DNA of 64,000 nt, from assembly GCA_905221605.1 (NCBI GenBank), contig CAJNDS010000454.1, positions 1 through 64,000 of the forward strand, given 5' to 3'. Made by a program: the position numbers and the translations under genes. Each line of letters starts with the position of its first letter. Positions within the stretch are counted from its first letter, which is position 1. This DNA is from Symbiodinium natans (lineage: Eukaryota; Sar; Dinophyceae; Suessiales; Symbiodiniaceae). The notes beneath the pieces are model-generated. The model made no database searches. It was not told where the DNA came from and saw only the letters and a list, made by a program, of their open reading frames with translations. Below are positions 1 through 11,540 of the stretch, one piece after another.

Positions 1-450
1 TAGATTCAATACTTATTTTCAATTCCCCCAAAAAATCAAAATGAATAGAAGAAAAGAAGAAATCTATAATTAAATTTTCGTAGAACGAAAAATGTAATAG
101 TCCAGAGCCTTACGTAGAAATATCAGAAATTTTAAAATCAAAATTTAAAAAAAAATAATCGTAAAGAAATTGAGAATAAGAATAAGTTATATATTCAATC
201 AATTGCCGATCGAAATAGTATCAAGAATCAATCCAATTATTATTTATCATTTATAGTTCTTCATAGAAATTTTATTTTATTATTCATCTTTTTCTGAGTT
301 TTTTTCAAATCTTGATTCGTAAAAAAATTCTCAAAAGAATTTTTCGAATTTCTCCATATATATCATGTCCAAGTCGATCGAATCCAAAATAATAAGATGA
401 TATGGAAAATCATAAGGATCATTAAAAAAGGTATTTCATCATATTCTAGG
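1..450. other. AT-rich segment, no gene recognised
   Basis: The first 450 bases are strikingly AT-rich, with long A and T runs, and change abruptly near position 450 to the GC-rich sequence that fills the window. I see no open frame of useful length and no RNA gene. The composition resembles organellar or AT-rich foreign DNA, or a decayed insertion, but I cannot identify a source. Confidence 0.6.
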
Positions 451-926
451 TCCGTGCAAGCGCCCACCACCACCCCGAATTAGGCCAGCACTTTCTTTTT
501 CCTTGGTGAGACTACAATTTCGAAGCGACGCTTTGCACCTTCGTCATGTCGAACCTATCTCATGCACCTAAGTGAGACTGTGGTTCCCTGTTCTGGAATA
601 CTTTCTCTGGAACGACAGTTTTGATAGCAAACCCCATGCCCGACGTGCAACCCAAGCTGAAACGCTGGGCTACAGAGAAGACTCCTGAACATCGGGAAAT
701 AAGCAGGTGTGCTGGAACTCAGCCGCGCGACACCTCCGGATCCGAAGAAAAACAGCCAAGTAGCATACAACGTGTGGCACGAGTCAGTGTCTCAAGAGCT
801 ATGCGAGAACCCATCATGCCGAAACAATGGGGCTTCTCGGCTTCAAAGAGACTCTACAAGTAGCAAGCATGGAGAAGGAATTCGTGTGGGTACCCATATT
901 TTCTGCCTCTCTCTTCACCCTGAACC

Positions 927-2245
927 CTACAACTCTGAGGCTTCAGCTTCTTCGGTCTTTTTCTTCACGCAGGCGTAGAGGTCGTCCCTCGAGGTATCCG
1001 ACAGTCAAAGGCTTAGGTGTTAAGGGTTCAAAGCTGGTGGAAGCACGTGGCTTGAAAACAGCTCGGATCTTGACCTCGTGAAGAAGTCGCCAGCGAATCG
1101 CAATATGTTGTCAGGCTTGTATTCCAAGACCTGGCAGCAGATGCGGCTGAAAATCGTTAGCCTGCCCGGCACAAGCAGAGCCCAAACTGCCGACTTCGGA
1201 TCCTCAAATGGTTTTGGGAATCTCTTCCCAGCTTGCCCCAAACCTTACAGACTAAACCCCAAACCCTACAGACTAAACCCTAAACCCTACAGACTAAAAC
1301 CCTAAACCCTAAACCCTAAACCCTAAACCCTAAAACCCTAAACCCTAAAACCCTAAAACCCTGAAACCCTAAAACCCTAAAACCCTAAACCCTAAACCCT
1401 AAAAACCCCAAACCTAAACCCTAAACCCCAAACCCTAAACCCTACAGGCCCTACACCCTACACCCCAAACCTGGTGGACGAAAACGGAGAGCATGTCGCG
1501 GATCTCGGGATGCGCCTGTCTCTCAGTCTTTCCGGGGCTCAGGGGGCTGAGCCGAAGGTTTGGAGGAACTCCCCCCATCCCCGGACCCCTCAAGCAACCC
1601 AAAAAAACCCACCAAAGGCAACGAGCTTCTCCCCTTAGTCCCTTTGCCTCCACATTCTTCAAAAAAACACCAGAGAAACAAAGGCTCCCTCTGAGACCCC
1701 TAATAAAAAGCCATAACAGCATCGATATCGCCGAGGCCAAGGCAAGGAGATACTTCTCGTTGTCCATGTTCACCTGGGCTGCCCGATGTTTTGGGTGGGG
1801 GCTTTTCAGGAGGGCTCTACCGTCCACCAAGAGCGTTGGGATCAGAGTCCGTGGGATCGAGTTTTGTGAGGGGGTTCGCTGCATTCTTTGGGCTGGTTCC
1901 GAATGGAAGCGTTTGATAATTTATAAGGTTTGAGCTAAGGCTTGGGAAAGTTCAGCGCCTTGATCTTGGTGATGTCCAGCTCATCCTGGCAGGGGCCATG
2001 TCTAAAGCCCGGCAAAACGATCCAAGGGCTCGAAGGTGCCCCTCTGTGAGCCTACTATAGAAGCCAAGGCACAGCCCTTACGAAACTGCGGTGCTGATAT
2101 CGCAAAGCAACCGGAGGAGATGGCCCAAAGCATCCCGCAAACAAGCACCCACAAAACTCCTTCTGGATTCCTGCCCACAGAAGCTGGCAAAGGATTTTGC
2201 GCGAAAGCCAGAGCCTGCTGCTGCTTGGTCAGCATGCCGACGCCG
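927..2245 (-). CDS. RIIAD1-like RIIa-fold docking protein, six micro-exons
   Basis: Small protein with an RIIa/DPY-30-type dimerisation-docking fold; relatives (RIIAD1, PKA regulatory subunits, radial-spoke proteins) dimerise and bind amphipathic helices of anchoring proteins, often in cilia. Exons on the minus strand: 2215-2245 (GVGMLTKQQQ), 1959-1985 (DELDITKIK), 1744-1773 (VNMDNEKYLL), 1471-1515 (AHPEIRDMLSVFVHQ), 1075-1130 (VLEYKPDNILRFAGDFFT) and 927-987 (DDLYACVKKK..., TAG stop). All phases agree, including a split Arg codon between the last two. The order NEKYL, HPE, then KPDNI-FA-FF is the family hallmark. Donors are GC, GC, GC, GT, GT; five of six acceptors are AG followed by G. A Met at 2235 would give about 79 residues, near the family's usual size; an earlier exon is possible, and a candidate frame lies at about 2270-2390. 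The 340-bp intron before the fifth exon holds a CCCTAAA array. Confidence 0.75.
1235..1445. repeat. Interstitial CCCTAAA telomere-like array
   Basis: About 200 bases of CCCTAAA-type units with many CCCTAAAA, CCCCAAA and CCTACAGACTAAA variants. It lies wholly inside the intron of the RIIAD1-like gene between exons 1471-1515 and 1075-1130. Confidence 0.9.
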
Positions 2246-3049
2246 CTTTGGTCTTCGCAGTCTAGGCGTGCACAACTTCAGCTTGGCAGCTCGTGACATG
2301 AGGCCTACGGAAACTACTTCCTCTGCATACTTCAAGAAGGCCCGCGCCTCGGGTAGAGCCTCAAGGGAGTATGGTTCAACTCATGTTGGAAGAACGGTAA
2401 CATGTCACTGACCGCCTTCAACCCAGGTACAGGAATCAGGAGATTTCAGGAAGGCCCGAGTTACATTGAAGATGTCGGATGTAGGGCTTAAGATCTGAGT
2501 GCCTCCTTTGACTGGGCTGCAGGACTCGGAAGGTGTGCTGAGGAAGGCGCCCGCGTCGTCCCTGGCGATGGGCGGGCGCGGTTCCGAGGAGAGGGCTTGA
2601 AGTGCAAGCTTCTTTCAAAAGTCATTCACCAGTACCAGGAGTAACCGCAAAGCCTTGTTTAATAAATATAAATAAACTGGAGTCCTCCGAAGTGCATTTC
2701 CATTGTTTGGATTTGAGCATACTGAGCACCCCTCTGGGGTCCCATCTCGGGGTTCAGAGACCTTCGGGGAGTAGGATGCAGAGGCTCTGTCAGGAAGTCC
2801 GCTTCAAGGACGCCCTCTGCTACAACCAGCCGAACTCGACCCACGGAAGCTCCCCACCCCGAGCCCCTAAACCCAAAACAAACTTGTCAGCGGCACGCGT
2901 CGCTCATGCTGCTGGTCATCGTGGGCGCCGCTCCGCGGGGCACGGAGGGACCCGAAACCGCCCGAGGCGACCCCCCCCACCCAATAGGTGGCTGTAAACG
3001 GCACTGGGCGGTAAGAAACTCGAGGGGCTTCATGAAACACGACCACTGC

Positions 3050-3415
3050 CTACTGCGAACCGTTGGTGTGATTTCGGACAGTACAGACTGCACCCAAGCC
3101 CTTGCTTTTTGTGTCCCTGCCATGTACGAGCATCGTCACCCTGAACATGCCAAGCAGGAAAGCTAGGTCGCGAGACGCGGATGCTACTACAATTCGTGGC
3201 TCTGCGCTGGCGAACTGCAGAGCTGTATCAAGGCCAGCCGGAGACGGCCCCAGAACCAAGACATGGCAAGGCGTGTACTTCTGGATGTGTGAAGCAGCGT
3301 ACACAGCCAGCGTGGCGTCGTGATTCAACACCACGGTTTGTATGGCAGTGGTGTTGCTGTCACCTGCTTCACGCAAATCCAGCGCTTGTCTGTTGGCTGC
3401 AGTTCCTCGTGGCAC
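3050..3415 (-). CDS. Unrecognised open frame, possible exon(s)
   Basis: A 121-codon open frame on the minus strand. Its middle part (CHVLVLGPSPAGLDTALQ, then FASAEPRIVVASASRDLAF) has a plausible alpha/beta composition, and the coding-like stretch ends just before a GTGACG that could be a donor. No family is recognised. Frames on the other strand here look less protein-like. It could still be a chance frame. Confidence 0.28.
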   Translation of the reverse strand: MPRGTAANRQALDLREAGDSNTTAIQTVVLNHDATLAVYAASHIQKYTPCHVLVLGPSPAGLDTALQFASAEPRIVVASASRDLAFLLGMFRVTMLVHGRDTKSKGLGAVCTVRNHTNGSQ

Positions 3416-3693
3416 TCGCCTCTGAAGTTGCGTACCTGCGAGCGGCGCTGCTCAACTTTGGCCCGACATGCTGATGAAACTGAAGATGTGGCAGCAACAG
3501 ATTGGATGTATGGCGTAGCCCAAGAAACACAATGCGGCACAGCGGCGACATGAAACATGATGCATCAGATCAAACTGATCTAGAATTCGCACCCGTAGAA
3601 CCTTGCAAAGGAAATGCAGTGCAAAAGATGGGTCAAACAAGCCGCCTCTCAACCCAACAGAGAGTAAGAATGTCCTCCAAGCCCTGGCAGGGC

Positions 3694-3748
3694 GGGCGGG
3701 GGGGGGGGGGGGACGTGGGGGGGGGAGGGGGGGGGATGTGGGGGGGTA
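3694..3748. repeat. Poly-G tract
   Basis: A run of about 17 G, then three more G runs separated by single A, C or T bases. Low complexity; possible G-quadruplex. It produces proline- and glycine-rich spurious frames. Confidence 0.9.
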
Positions 3749-3749
3749 A

Positions 3750-5020
3750 CTCACCACAAGAATGGCCTCATTCATAAGCCAGATCTCCATCTCTCAGCAA
3801 GTGAGCGGTGGTGATCGGCTTTGGTGAAGATACCCGAAGAGAGCAGATCGTAGTAAAATTGCTGACAATTGGAAAAATCATCCAAGGCCAAGTCGTGAGA
3901 AAGGGCCGCTCTTGGACAGCAGCCTTTGCTTCTGAGGGCCCGTATCACTAGAATGCGGAGACAGGTATCAGACGTTGGCTTTGTCGCTCAGTTGGCCATG
4001 ACAAGGCGGGGGATTGAGGCCTCCCGGCTTGACCGCAAGTGAACCAAGCCCGACTTGGCCCAAGGGCAGGCTACTCAAGTGGGGTTGAGGTGTCAAGTTG
4101 TTCTTGGCTCCAGGTATAGGGCTAGGGTCTGCGGGTTGAAGGGCCTAAAGGCTCAGGGGTTTTCAGCGTAAGGCAGCCTAATGCCCCGTTAAAGTGTTTT
4201 GAACTTGTTTTGGGCTACCCCGTTGCAAAAATCGATTGCAGGCGCAAGGTGTTTTCCAATCCGGTCTGCACGAGCGGGACACAATCTGTGCACAAGCGAG
4301 GGGGCAACCACTGCCACTACAGCTTACTGGCCCTTTTGGAATTTGAAGCCCCGTAACTGTGAAGGTTCTATAGGCTACTGAGGGCCAGCAAGCAACTGTA
4401 CCACGTGGGCGCACGGATGAAACCCCTGCCAGAAACCCCCATGTCACACTGAACAAGAAACCTTCAGGTAGTCACGCTGATCTCTCCATTGTGATTCGCC
4501 GAAGGTCACAGCAAGATGCGATAGAAAGGGGGTCGCGCCCACACGCAGCCAGACGACTTAGGCTGCACTAGTCACAGCCCGGCTCCTCGCGCGTCATGAA
4601 AAGGGTACCTCGTGCCAAGATCAAGAGGTGGACAGACTCTTAAACCGGCCCCTTATTAAGGATGGACGAGCAACTCTGAAGCCCTAAAACTCTCCGTCCG
4701 CTATGCCCCTCCCAGGACGCCTGAGGAGGGCTGCGCTGCAGAAAGCAGCGCCTGGGTGTCGCAGCGGTAGAGCATGTCCTCCAGACGCGCAAGCTCAAGA
4801 GAATCGTTTCGCCCGGAGCAATTGCACATCATCTGAAGCTGAACCGATTGAGGTTAGGCGTTCAGAGTCGGAGTGTCCTAAGAAAAGCTGGGTCAATCAT
4901 TGAAGGGACTCCAGGCAGAAGCAATGCTCGGGTTTTGGGCGTTGGGCTAGAGAAGCCAGCACCACTCGCTCGACCTGCTGTACTGACAGGATTGTTGCAA
5001 GCAAAGACGCTGGGAAAAGG
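3750..5020. other. Non-coding stretch, nothing recognised
   Basis: Apart from short frames such as 4703-4903 (plus) there is no exon with convincing splice flanks. At 4750-4780 the sequence resembles a tRNA D-arm but has no T-arm box. Confidence 0.4.
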
Positions 5021-5027
5021 CAAAACT

Positions 5028-5987
5028 CTAATTCGTCGGGGTCTTCACTACAGGACGAAAGCTCGGAAGACCGTCCTCGGAGGAGTACACCACGGACTTG
5101 ATGCCGAGACTTCGAATGATCCGTGCGCACTCCCGACCTCTGGCTTAGCCTAGGGGGGGTGTGAAGATAAGCTTTTGGTGGGGCTGGAGACGATTTGAAG
5201 AATTTTGAGAAAGCTTGGGTTCAGGGGCCCCCCAGTGTCTCAAACACTCGGCCCCCCCCTTCCCCTGCCCTTGGAGCCCTGCAGGGCTGCGCGCAGAGCA
5301 TCCTGCAACGAGGCTACTTATGTTTGTTATGATTATTGTTATTATTCTCATTAGTAGTAGCATTCTTATTAGTAGTAGTATCATTGTTGCTATTATGATT
5401 ATACTGCTTTCTGAGAGGACACCTTCTGAAAGTGCCGGAGTCCTGAGCCCCCTCCTGAACCCAAACCGTGATGCTTCTTCTTCCGGAGGGCCGGGGGGGA
5501 GGGGGAGGCGTTTTTCGGGGATGAGTTTAAAGGGAAGTTTAGGGTCGACATGAGCTGTGAAGGCTCTGTCTTCTCAACCTGTCGGCGGCATCTCAGGCAA
5601 CTCCAGGCTGGAACTACGCACCCCTTAAGAACATGGTGAACACGCCTACGTAGCAGCCCGCATGCCTCAAATTGAGCTATGCAGTGCAAAGGTCAAAGCC
5701 CCAGGGATTCGCCTCAAGGTCGTAGACTATATACACTGTGGACCCTCCACTGCACCGCTAGTCCCAAAGCAAAGCGCGTTCCTTGTCTGACCAAGATTCT
5801 GGTTGTACTTTGGGCGGATGACCTCGGCACTGACTCTGAATCAGCCGCCGCTCGGATTCAAACTGTTGGGGCCTGGAGACGTTTGGGGAAAAATGAGGGG
5901 CACGCAGGCAGAGCCCGCCAAACACCAAAAAGCGGAGCGCAAAGGCATGTCGCGTTGCTGTCCGCGCGCGACTTGCACCCATTTGGG
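5028..5987 (-). CDS. Cytidine/deoxycytidylate deaminase-like protein, partial exon set
   Basis: Three minus-strand exons rebuild the zinc-binding core of the CDA/dCMP deaminase fold, which hydrolytically deaminates cytidine-type substrates. Exon 5959-5987 reads PKWVQVARG plus CA, with a GC donor. The next exon starts at 5829 after TCAG with T, so a His codon is split and the join gives H-A-E-V, the catalytic motif, followed by IRPKYNQNLGQTR. The last exon, 5028-5137, begins GT, which after a T gives C-R-E-C (the second zinc motif, CxxC), then ARIIRSLGIKSVVYSSEDG and a TAG stop; this helix-strand order is typical. The middle exon's end and the exon supplying the Pro-Cys half of PCxxC were not resolved (somewhere in 5140-5790). 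Upstream coding near 6000-6110 is possible. Both motifs fall at splice junctions, so the call rests on joined sequence. Confidence 0.5.
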
Positions 5988-7483
5988 CTTTGATGATGAA
6001 AGACTTCGAAGGCCCCCTTTACTTTGGTCGGCTATGATGACTTTCCAGCTTCCATCAACAGAATAAGAGTGGGAGGATCTGCCTTTACGTCCATGCCTCG
6101 GCATTGCTTTAGCCTTGTACCATCTCCAGAACTTTCAACTTCAAGACAGGATGCGCTTGTCGAAAAATAAGGCCCGAGGTTGGTTGGACAACGAAGGCGG
6201 CAGCCGAGACAAGAGGGGGGGGGGGGCAAGCGCTGGAGGCCACAGTCGCAGAGGCCTGAGGCCTTAACAACCAGGGTCATCTTTCGGAGCTGACGCAGAG
6301 TGGTGCCTTTTGGCAGCCTGGCATTGAAGTCGCAAAATTGTCGGAATTCTTAGCACTGGAGTTCTAGGATGCTGGTACAGGCGCCTCGGCTACTCCGACA
6401 CAGAAACGACGAAGTCACATTTCGGACAAGACCCCTGTGGCAGCTTTTTTGTCCATACACACCCTAGCTCAGTCCTCCGAAGATAACCTCCTCTAACCCC
6501 TCAAAAAAAGTTGGGTTTAGATTGCTTAAGCTTCGCCGCCGTACCAGTGCTGCACCAACCATCCAAGCCTGAACTACCTGAATGTCCACGTACTAAGAGG
6601 CACTTACTAAGAGGCGTTTGGGTTTTGATGCGCGCTTGTCAACTAATGCCAGCACCGCCGGTTCAGAGCTGCAATTTCAGCATGCTGCGTCCTTGCGTGC
6701 TGGGAACAGATTTGCCCCTGACCCAAGGGTGTCGGGTAGGGCTTTTGGACAGGCAGTAATGTGTGCTACGAAGACCCAAATCCCGAAACCCCTTGGAAGC
6801 CCTAGAAAGCCGCTGAGCATGCGGCAGCGAAGTGGGCTGGCGGCCATTGAGCAGTCGAGCCTTGGAGTTAATGGATTTTGTGGTTTGGTGGCTCCTGACG
6901 CTGGGTTGGGGGGATGTTAACGCTTTGGGGCTCAAAAGCTTTAGGACTTTGAAGGTTTCAGGCTCTTCCTGGTGGTGTCCACCGTGGGCTAGGGCTGCAT
7001 CTCCGCGGAGGGTTTGCTGCTTTGAGCAGACCGGTTGGAATTTTGCCTTTGATACTGCTACGTACCTGGAGCGGGCATGGGGAGCGGCCAGCAATGATGT
7101 GTACTTGTGCCATATGTATCTTGCACGGGTGCAGCATGGGGTGGGATAAGATAGCGAAAGGCATCGCCTGCAATCAGGCCTCAAATTGACAGGCCACGAC
7201 ATCGGCATGGGCACTGGTACCCTTTCTCCTCAAGAAGCCAAGACTTGCCAAATGCAACCCAAACTGCTGTTCTGGGGGTTCCGACCACGTGCGGCCGCAA
7301 GCGAGGAGAGCCCTCACTGCACGTAGCTAGGCCTGGTGTGATCACCTCGTGTGCAGGCTTCAGGGATGTCCAGGGATGTTCAGGGATTCAGAGGGTTTCA
7401 AGATGTTTCAGGTGCCAGGGTGAGAACAGAGAAAGGTGGCTCGTTTGGGATTTTCGGGGGATTGTAGTGATTGACAGGGCGAC

Positions 7484-7532
7484 CTTGCCGCCGCGCACCA
7501 GGCAGGCAACGACGACATGGGCCATGCGAGAC
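7484..7532 (-). CDS. Candidate single exon (strand uncertain)
   Basis: Minus-strand reading SRMAHVVVACLVRGGK lies between TGCAG and GTCGCC; the strand-loop pattern recalls the start of Nudix-type hydrolases, but no Nudix box is seen. The overlapping plus-strand frame 7506-7553 (ATTTWAMRDLHVILEK) also has good flanks, GGCAG and a strong GTGAGC donor. Only one is likely to be real. Confidence 0.25.
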
Positions 7533-8360
7533 CTGCATGTCATCTTGGAAAAGGTGAGCCGTAGCTTAAGCTCACGAAGCCTGGATCCGGATCCTGATTC
7601 TCACGCCCTCACGGTAGGTACGAGATGTATTTGAGGCGTTGGGGATCAGGCTTCCAAAACCAACATGAAGCAAAACCCTTGGCCCAGGGTTCCGATGCCC
7701 AGCCTAGCAGAGGCTCCAGGCCCCTGCCTAAGCCGCAAAGCAGGAGGCAGTGCTTTGGGACGGAGCGACGGGTTGCTGTGGCCCTAAAGCCCTAAATGAC
7801 AAACCCAAAGCCCCAAGCCGAGGCTAGGCGAAAGTTTTTCAATGGTTTTCACTCTGGGCATTGAAGGGCTCCGCAAGGCCAGGCGCTTTGGGCTCAAATT
7901 ATGGTTGGGCTCCTGTTACCCGAGCCCGGCACAAACCTGGCATCTAACCATGTCAACCACACAAACAAACAGACAACAAAGCCTTGCGAAAGCCTGAGCC
8001 ACCCTCCAACCCAGGTGAAGTGTAAAGGCTGAGCTCCCTGCTGCTTCTGGGCCTCCTCGCGTGACTGCATCGAAGTGTCCCAAGATTGTTTGCAAGGGGC
8101 GGGAGGTTGCATTCACCCCAGTTCGTCGCTCGTGCATGCACGAGCTTGGATCCTTTGCAAAGCCGAGCTCTGCGCCAGCCCTACATTGAAGGTTAGGCAA
8201 GAAGAGCCGAATAACCTCTGCGCCCAACGAGGTTCGCATGCTGCACAGGGTCGTTGTGATCCCCCGGACTACCCGCTCCCTTCGTTAGAGAGATGCCATA
8301 CCTTCCGCTGCAGCGAAAGAAGTGAGCCCTACGGCCAAAAAAAACGATCCTCCGGGCCGT

Positions 8361-8406
8361 GATGATGTCCATGATGATGTCCGTGATGATGTCCGTGATG
8401 TCCCTG
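8361..8406. repeat. Short GATGATGTCC tandem repeat
   Basis: Three copies of a 15-bp unit (GATGATGTCCRTGAT type); on the minus strand it encodes a His-rich (GHHH) repeat in a spurious frame. Confidence 0.8.
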
Positions 8407-9267
8407 GCAGTTCTGAGGCTCAGGGCTTCTCACGTCTTCAGGCATGTGGGGGCTTGTTGAACCGCAGCTGTACAGGGCCTTGGAGTTTGGGAAGCATAGC
8501 TTGAGATTACTTGATGAAGTGGGGGCTGCTTCTTCTGCCTCAGGGAGCACCAGGTGAGGGTTTATGGAGCTGGAGCTCAGGGGCTGTTAAGGGTGAGACC
8601 CTACGGATGTCGGATATTTGCTGCAAAGACAATAAAATCAATAAAGGCAATGATGGCATTGCCTACCATTCACTCAAACCTCAAAAAGGCACATGATCCT
8701 TGCCGCTTACCCAAAAAAAAAAGGAGTTTAGAGTTTGCTTAGGGATGCTCAGAGCCTTTGAGAGATCTGAAGGGCTCAGGAAAGTTGAGGGGCTCATCTC
8801 CCGAACCCTGAGCCTCCTGTCGGCGGTTGTTCCGCCGCTTGGGGTAGCCTCAGCTGCGTGTGGGCTCCCTGAGTCCGACTAGCCGGGCCCTTTCAACCCT
8901 CTGAAAAATATTCCTAACGTAGGAGCCTCTTCAACCCAATCAGGCAAAACCGCTCGAAAAAAATATCCCAAGGCCCTACGGCCTAATTAACTCTTAAACC
9001 CTAACACTCTCTCTTCAACCCTGCAGCTTTGGGCTTGGTGCAACTGAAACCCCAAGACATCGAAAACACCCCAACCCCCCAATGCCCCTGAAGCCTCGGC
9101 AGGGTCTGACACTCAAACGGGCGCCCTTAAAGACCTCCGAGTCATGTTCTCAGATAGCTTTCAAAAAGATGCCCGCGGGCCCCCGAACAGATCATCACTG
9201 TACTAACTACACAAACTCCACGAACAAACAACACTAACTGCACGAACTGCACTTCTACGGGGTCCCT

Positions 9268-10060
9268 CTACAGGTGGGAGTCAAAGAGCCCGTCTGATGT
9301 GCTCTCAAGCGCCCGGCCGGGACTCGAAGCCGCTAGTGCCAGGTTGAAGCCACCTTTGTAGGAAGCGTTCTCGGCTTGTTCAATGAGTTCAATGAGTTCA
9401 ATGAGGCTCTTTTTTGGGAAGGGGGGGCCGAAGAGGGGGGGTTGTGACAAAAGGGGCCCCGGCGACCGGATTGCTCCAGGGGCCGTGAAGGCCTCGCTCC
9501 GTGCGCTTCCGGGTTTAGGGGAAGGGGTGACCTTGCCGGGAGGGAGCTTGACCCCAAACCGTACATCCAAAACCCTGGCAAGACCGATCGAGGGCTTTTG
9601 GCTAGCTTCATAAAGTAGACGGGGTACCAGCACAATCTTGCAGAAATGGATCTGGGCAGACATGCGGCTGCACTGCGGCTGCGCAATGCTCCATAAGCCA
9701 GAAAACCCCCACCCTGAACCATGGAGCGAGTACGCACTTCTTCATGGGACTCAGGGATAAACACTGAAAGAATAGAAACCTCAAGCGCCCTGTGCGGTTT
9801 GAGGGTGAACCCTGCCTCAAGCGGGAACTCCTCCCGCACCTCATCATACCTTCGCACGAAGGGGGGAAAGGATGGCTGTGGACAAGACCTGCACGTGTGG
9901 GGTAGCATCCACTCCAGACTTCGCGCACACAACTGCGCACTGAGGATCGACCAATTCTCGGGCCTTCAGTCCTATAACATACATCAATGAGGTGTCAGCC
10001 GTCTCAGCTCTGAAGCCCAAAGCTCTGATATTTGGAGCATCAAGCACTACAACCTCTCGA
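9268..10060 (-). CDS. Unrecognised multi-exon gene
   Basis: Minus strand. A coding-like stretch beginning near 10,060 (VVVLDAPNIRALGFRAETAD, then TSLMYVIGLKARELVD) runs to PLRAK followed by a GTATGATG donor near 9,857. Downstream are a possible exon at about 9,725-9,775 (VFIPESHEEVRTRSMVQ, after a TTCTTTCAG acceptor) and a C-terminal stretch (NASYKGGFNLALAASSPGRA, then ending in GLFDSHL and TAG at 9268). Frames differ between pieces, so introns are required; boundaries were not resolved. No family is recognised. Confidence 0.38.
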
Positions 10061-10207
10061 GCTCGCTCTGAGTTGTGAGCTGCTGCGGCAGGCACTGCTC
10101 CTCCTTCTCTACAGGAGGGTTGTTTAGGGTCTCGTTTGGCTAAGGGCATGGCCATGATGAACCTCAACAACTGAAAGTTAGAGGTTAAAGGGCATGCGTC
10201 CTGAAGC

Positions 10208-10232
10208 GACTGCGACGACGACGACGACGACG
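10208..10232. repeat. CGA trinucleotide repeat
   Basis: About eight CGA units; serine-rich in one minus-strand frame. Confidence 0.8.
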
Positions 10233-11041
10233 ACTGCGTAAACGGCGGCGAGGGCGACATCACACAAGTGCCTGCAGCAAAGCCCTACAGCGGCATCAAG
10301 AGGTCAGCTTCTGCCCTGAGGATGTCAAGGAAATCAGAATGTCTCGTGAGGAAGTTCCACCTTTGAAATGTTCCTTGTCCCCCCCCCCCCCCCCAGGGAA
10401 TCAGGTTCGAGGAGCTCATTGAGAGATTTGCGGAAGTGTGGCATTTTTAGGGTTGGGGTTGAGACTCAGCAGGCCCCAGCTTGCTACTATAAACCTAAAC
10501 CGAAAGACTGGATCTTTTTAAAACCCCAAAGCTTCCAGGCACCAGACCTTGGGAACTGTGAGGAGCGAAGCGGGGCGAAAAGTGCTCTGCAGGCGAAGGA
10601 TCAGCGGCTGCGCGATTGACGTGCTTGCAGGCTGCTTGCAAGCTGGTACAACTGAACAAGCTTCTTTGCACGGGTCTGAGAAAAGAAACAAACCTTCTTG
10701 GCCTGCAGATGTGCTTTGACAATCGAAGATGATCTGCTTTCCGGTTGGTCGCAGGCTTTCCGAGTTATCATTCTTGTCGTTCCGTTCGATTGAAAATAGG
10801 CTTGAAAGAATATGGGAGGTAAGATATTGTATTTACTTGTTTTCCCCATGGAACCTGCAAATTGTGACAATTCATTGCTGAATAGCATACAGTGTACTTT
10901 GATGGTTTATCAGTCAGATCATGCCAGATGAAATTCCTTCTTGGCATCATGGGGTTTAGGGTGAAAGCCTTGTGCGCTGAAGGCTTCTGGGGCCGAAGGG
11001 ATCCAGCACTTAGAGGCGATTTCAAGAGCTTGGGCGCAGTG

Positions 11042-11289
11042 GTTTAGGGTTTAGGGTTTAGGGTTTAGGGTTTAGGGTTTAGGGTTTAGGGGTTAGGGGT
11101 TAGGGGTTAGGGGTTAGGGGTTAGGGGTTAGGGGTTAGGGTTTAGGGTTTAGGGTTTAGGGTTTAGGGTTTAGGGTTTAGGGTTTAGGTTTAGAGTTTAG
11201 GGTTTAGGGTTTAGGGTTTAGGGTTTAGGGTTTAGGGTTTAGGGTTTAGGGTTTAGGGGTTAGGGGTTAAGGTTTAGGGTTTAGGGTTT
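11042..11289. repeat. TTTAGGG telomere-like array
   Basis: About 250 bases of TTTAGGG, with a central block of TTAGGGG variants (about 11,084-11,140). The G-rich strand reads left to right. Confidence 0.95.
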
Positions 11290-11443
11290 GGGGGCTTCAG
11301 GATTAGCTACCTAACTTTTGGTTGAGAAGCCATGTAGCCCCTGGCCTGGGCAAAGTTGGGGACCCATTTATAGCCACCAAGTACCCAGTCCACTCCCCTC
11401 TGATTTTTGTGTGGGCGCATGTGCTACATGCATGGCGAAAACC

Positions 11444-11540
11444 ACCCTAAACCCTAAACCCTAAACCCTAAACCCTAAACCCTAAACCCTAAACCCTAAA
11501 CCCTAAACCCTAAACCCTATAAACCCTAAACCCTAAACCC
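11444..11540. repeat. CCCTAAA telomere-like array, inverted to the preceding one
   Basis: About 14 nearly perfect CCCTAAA units starting 154 bases after the TTTAGGG array ends. With the preceding array it makes a head-to-head arrangement. Confidence 0.95.

Noticed and set aside
4741-4820. Possible tRNA (GTCGCAGCGGTAGAGC resembles a D-arm)
   Set aside because: No matching T-arm box, and no acceptor stem can be closed at the right distance.
9300-9365. Possible minus-strand tRNA T-arm (GCTTCGAGTCCCGG)
   Set aside because: The arm stem does not pair, no D-arm is found upstream, and the sequence reads as part of a coding-like C-terminus.
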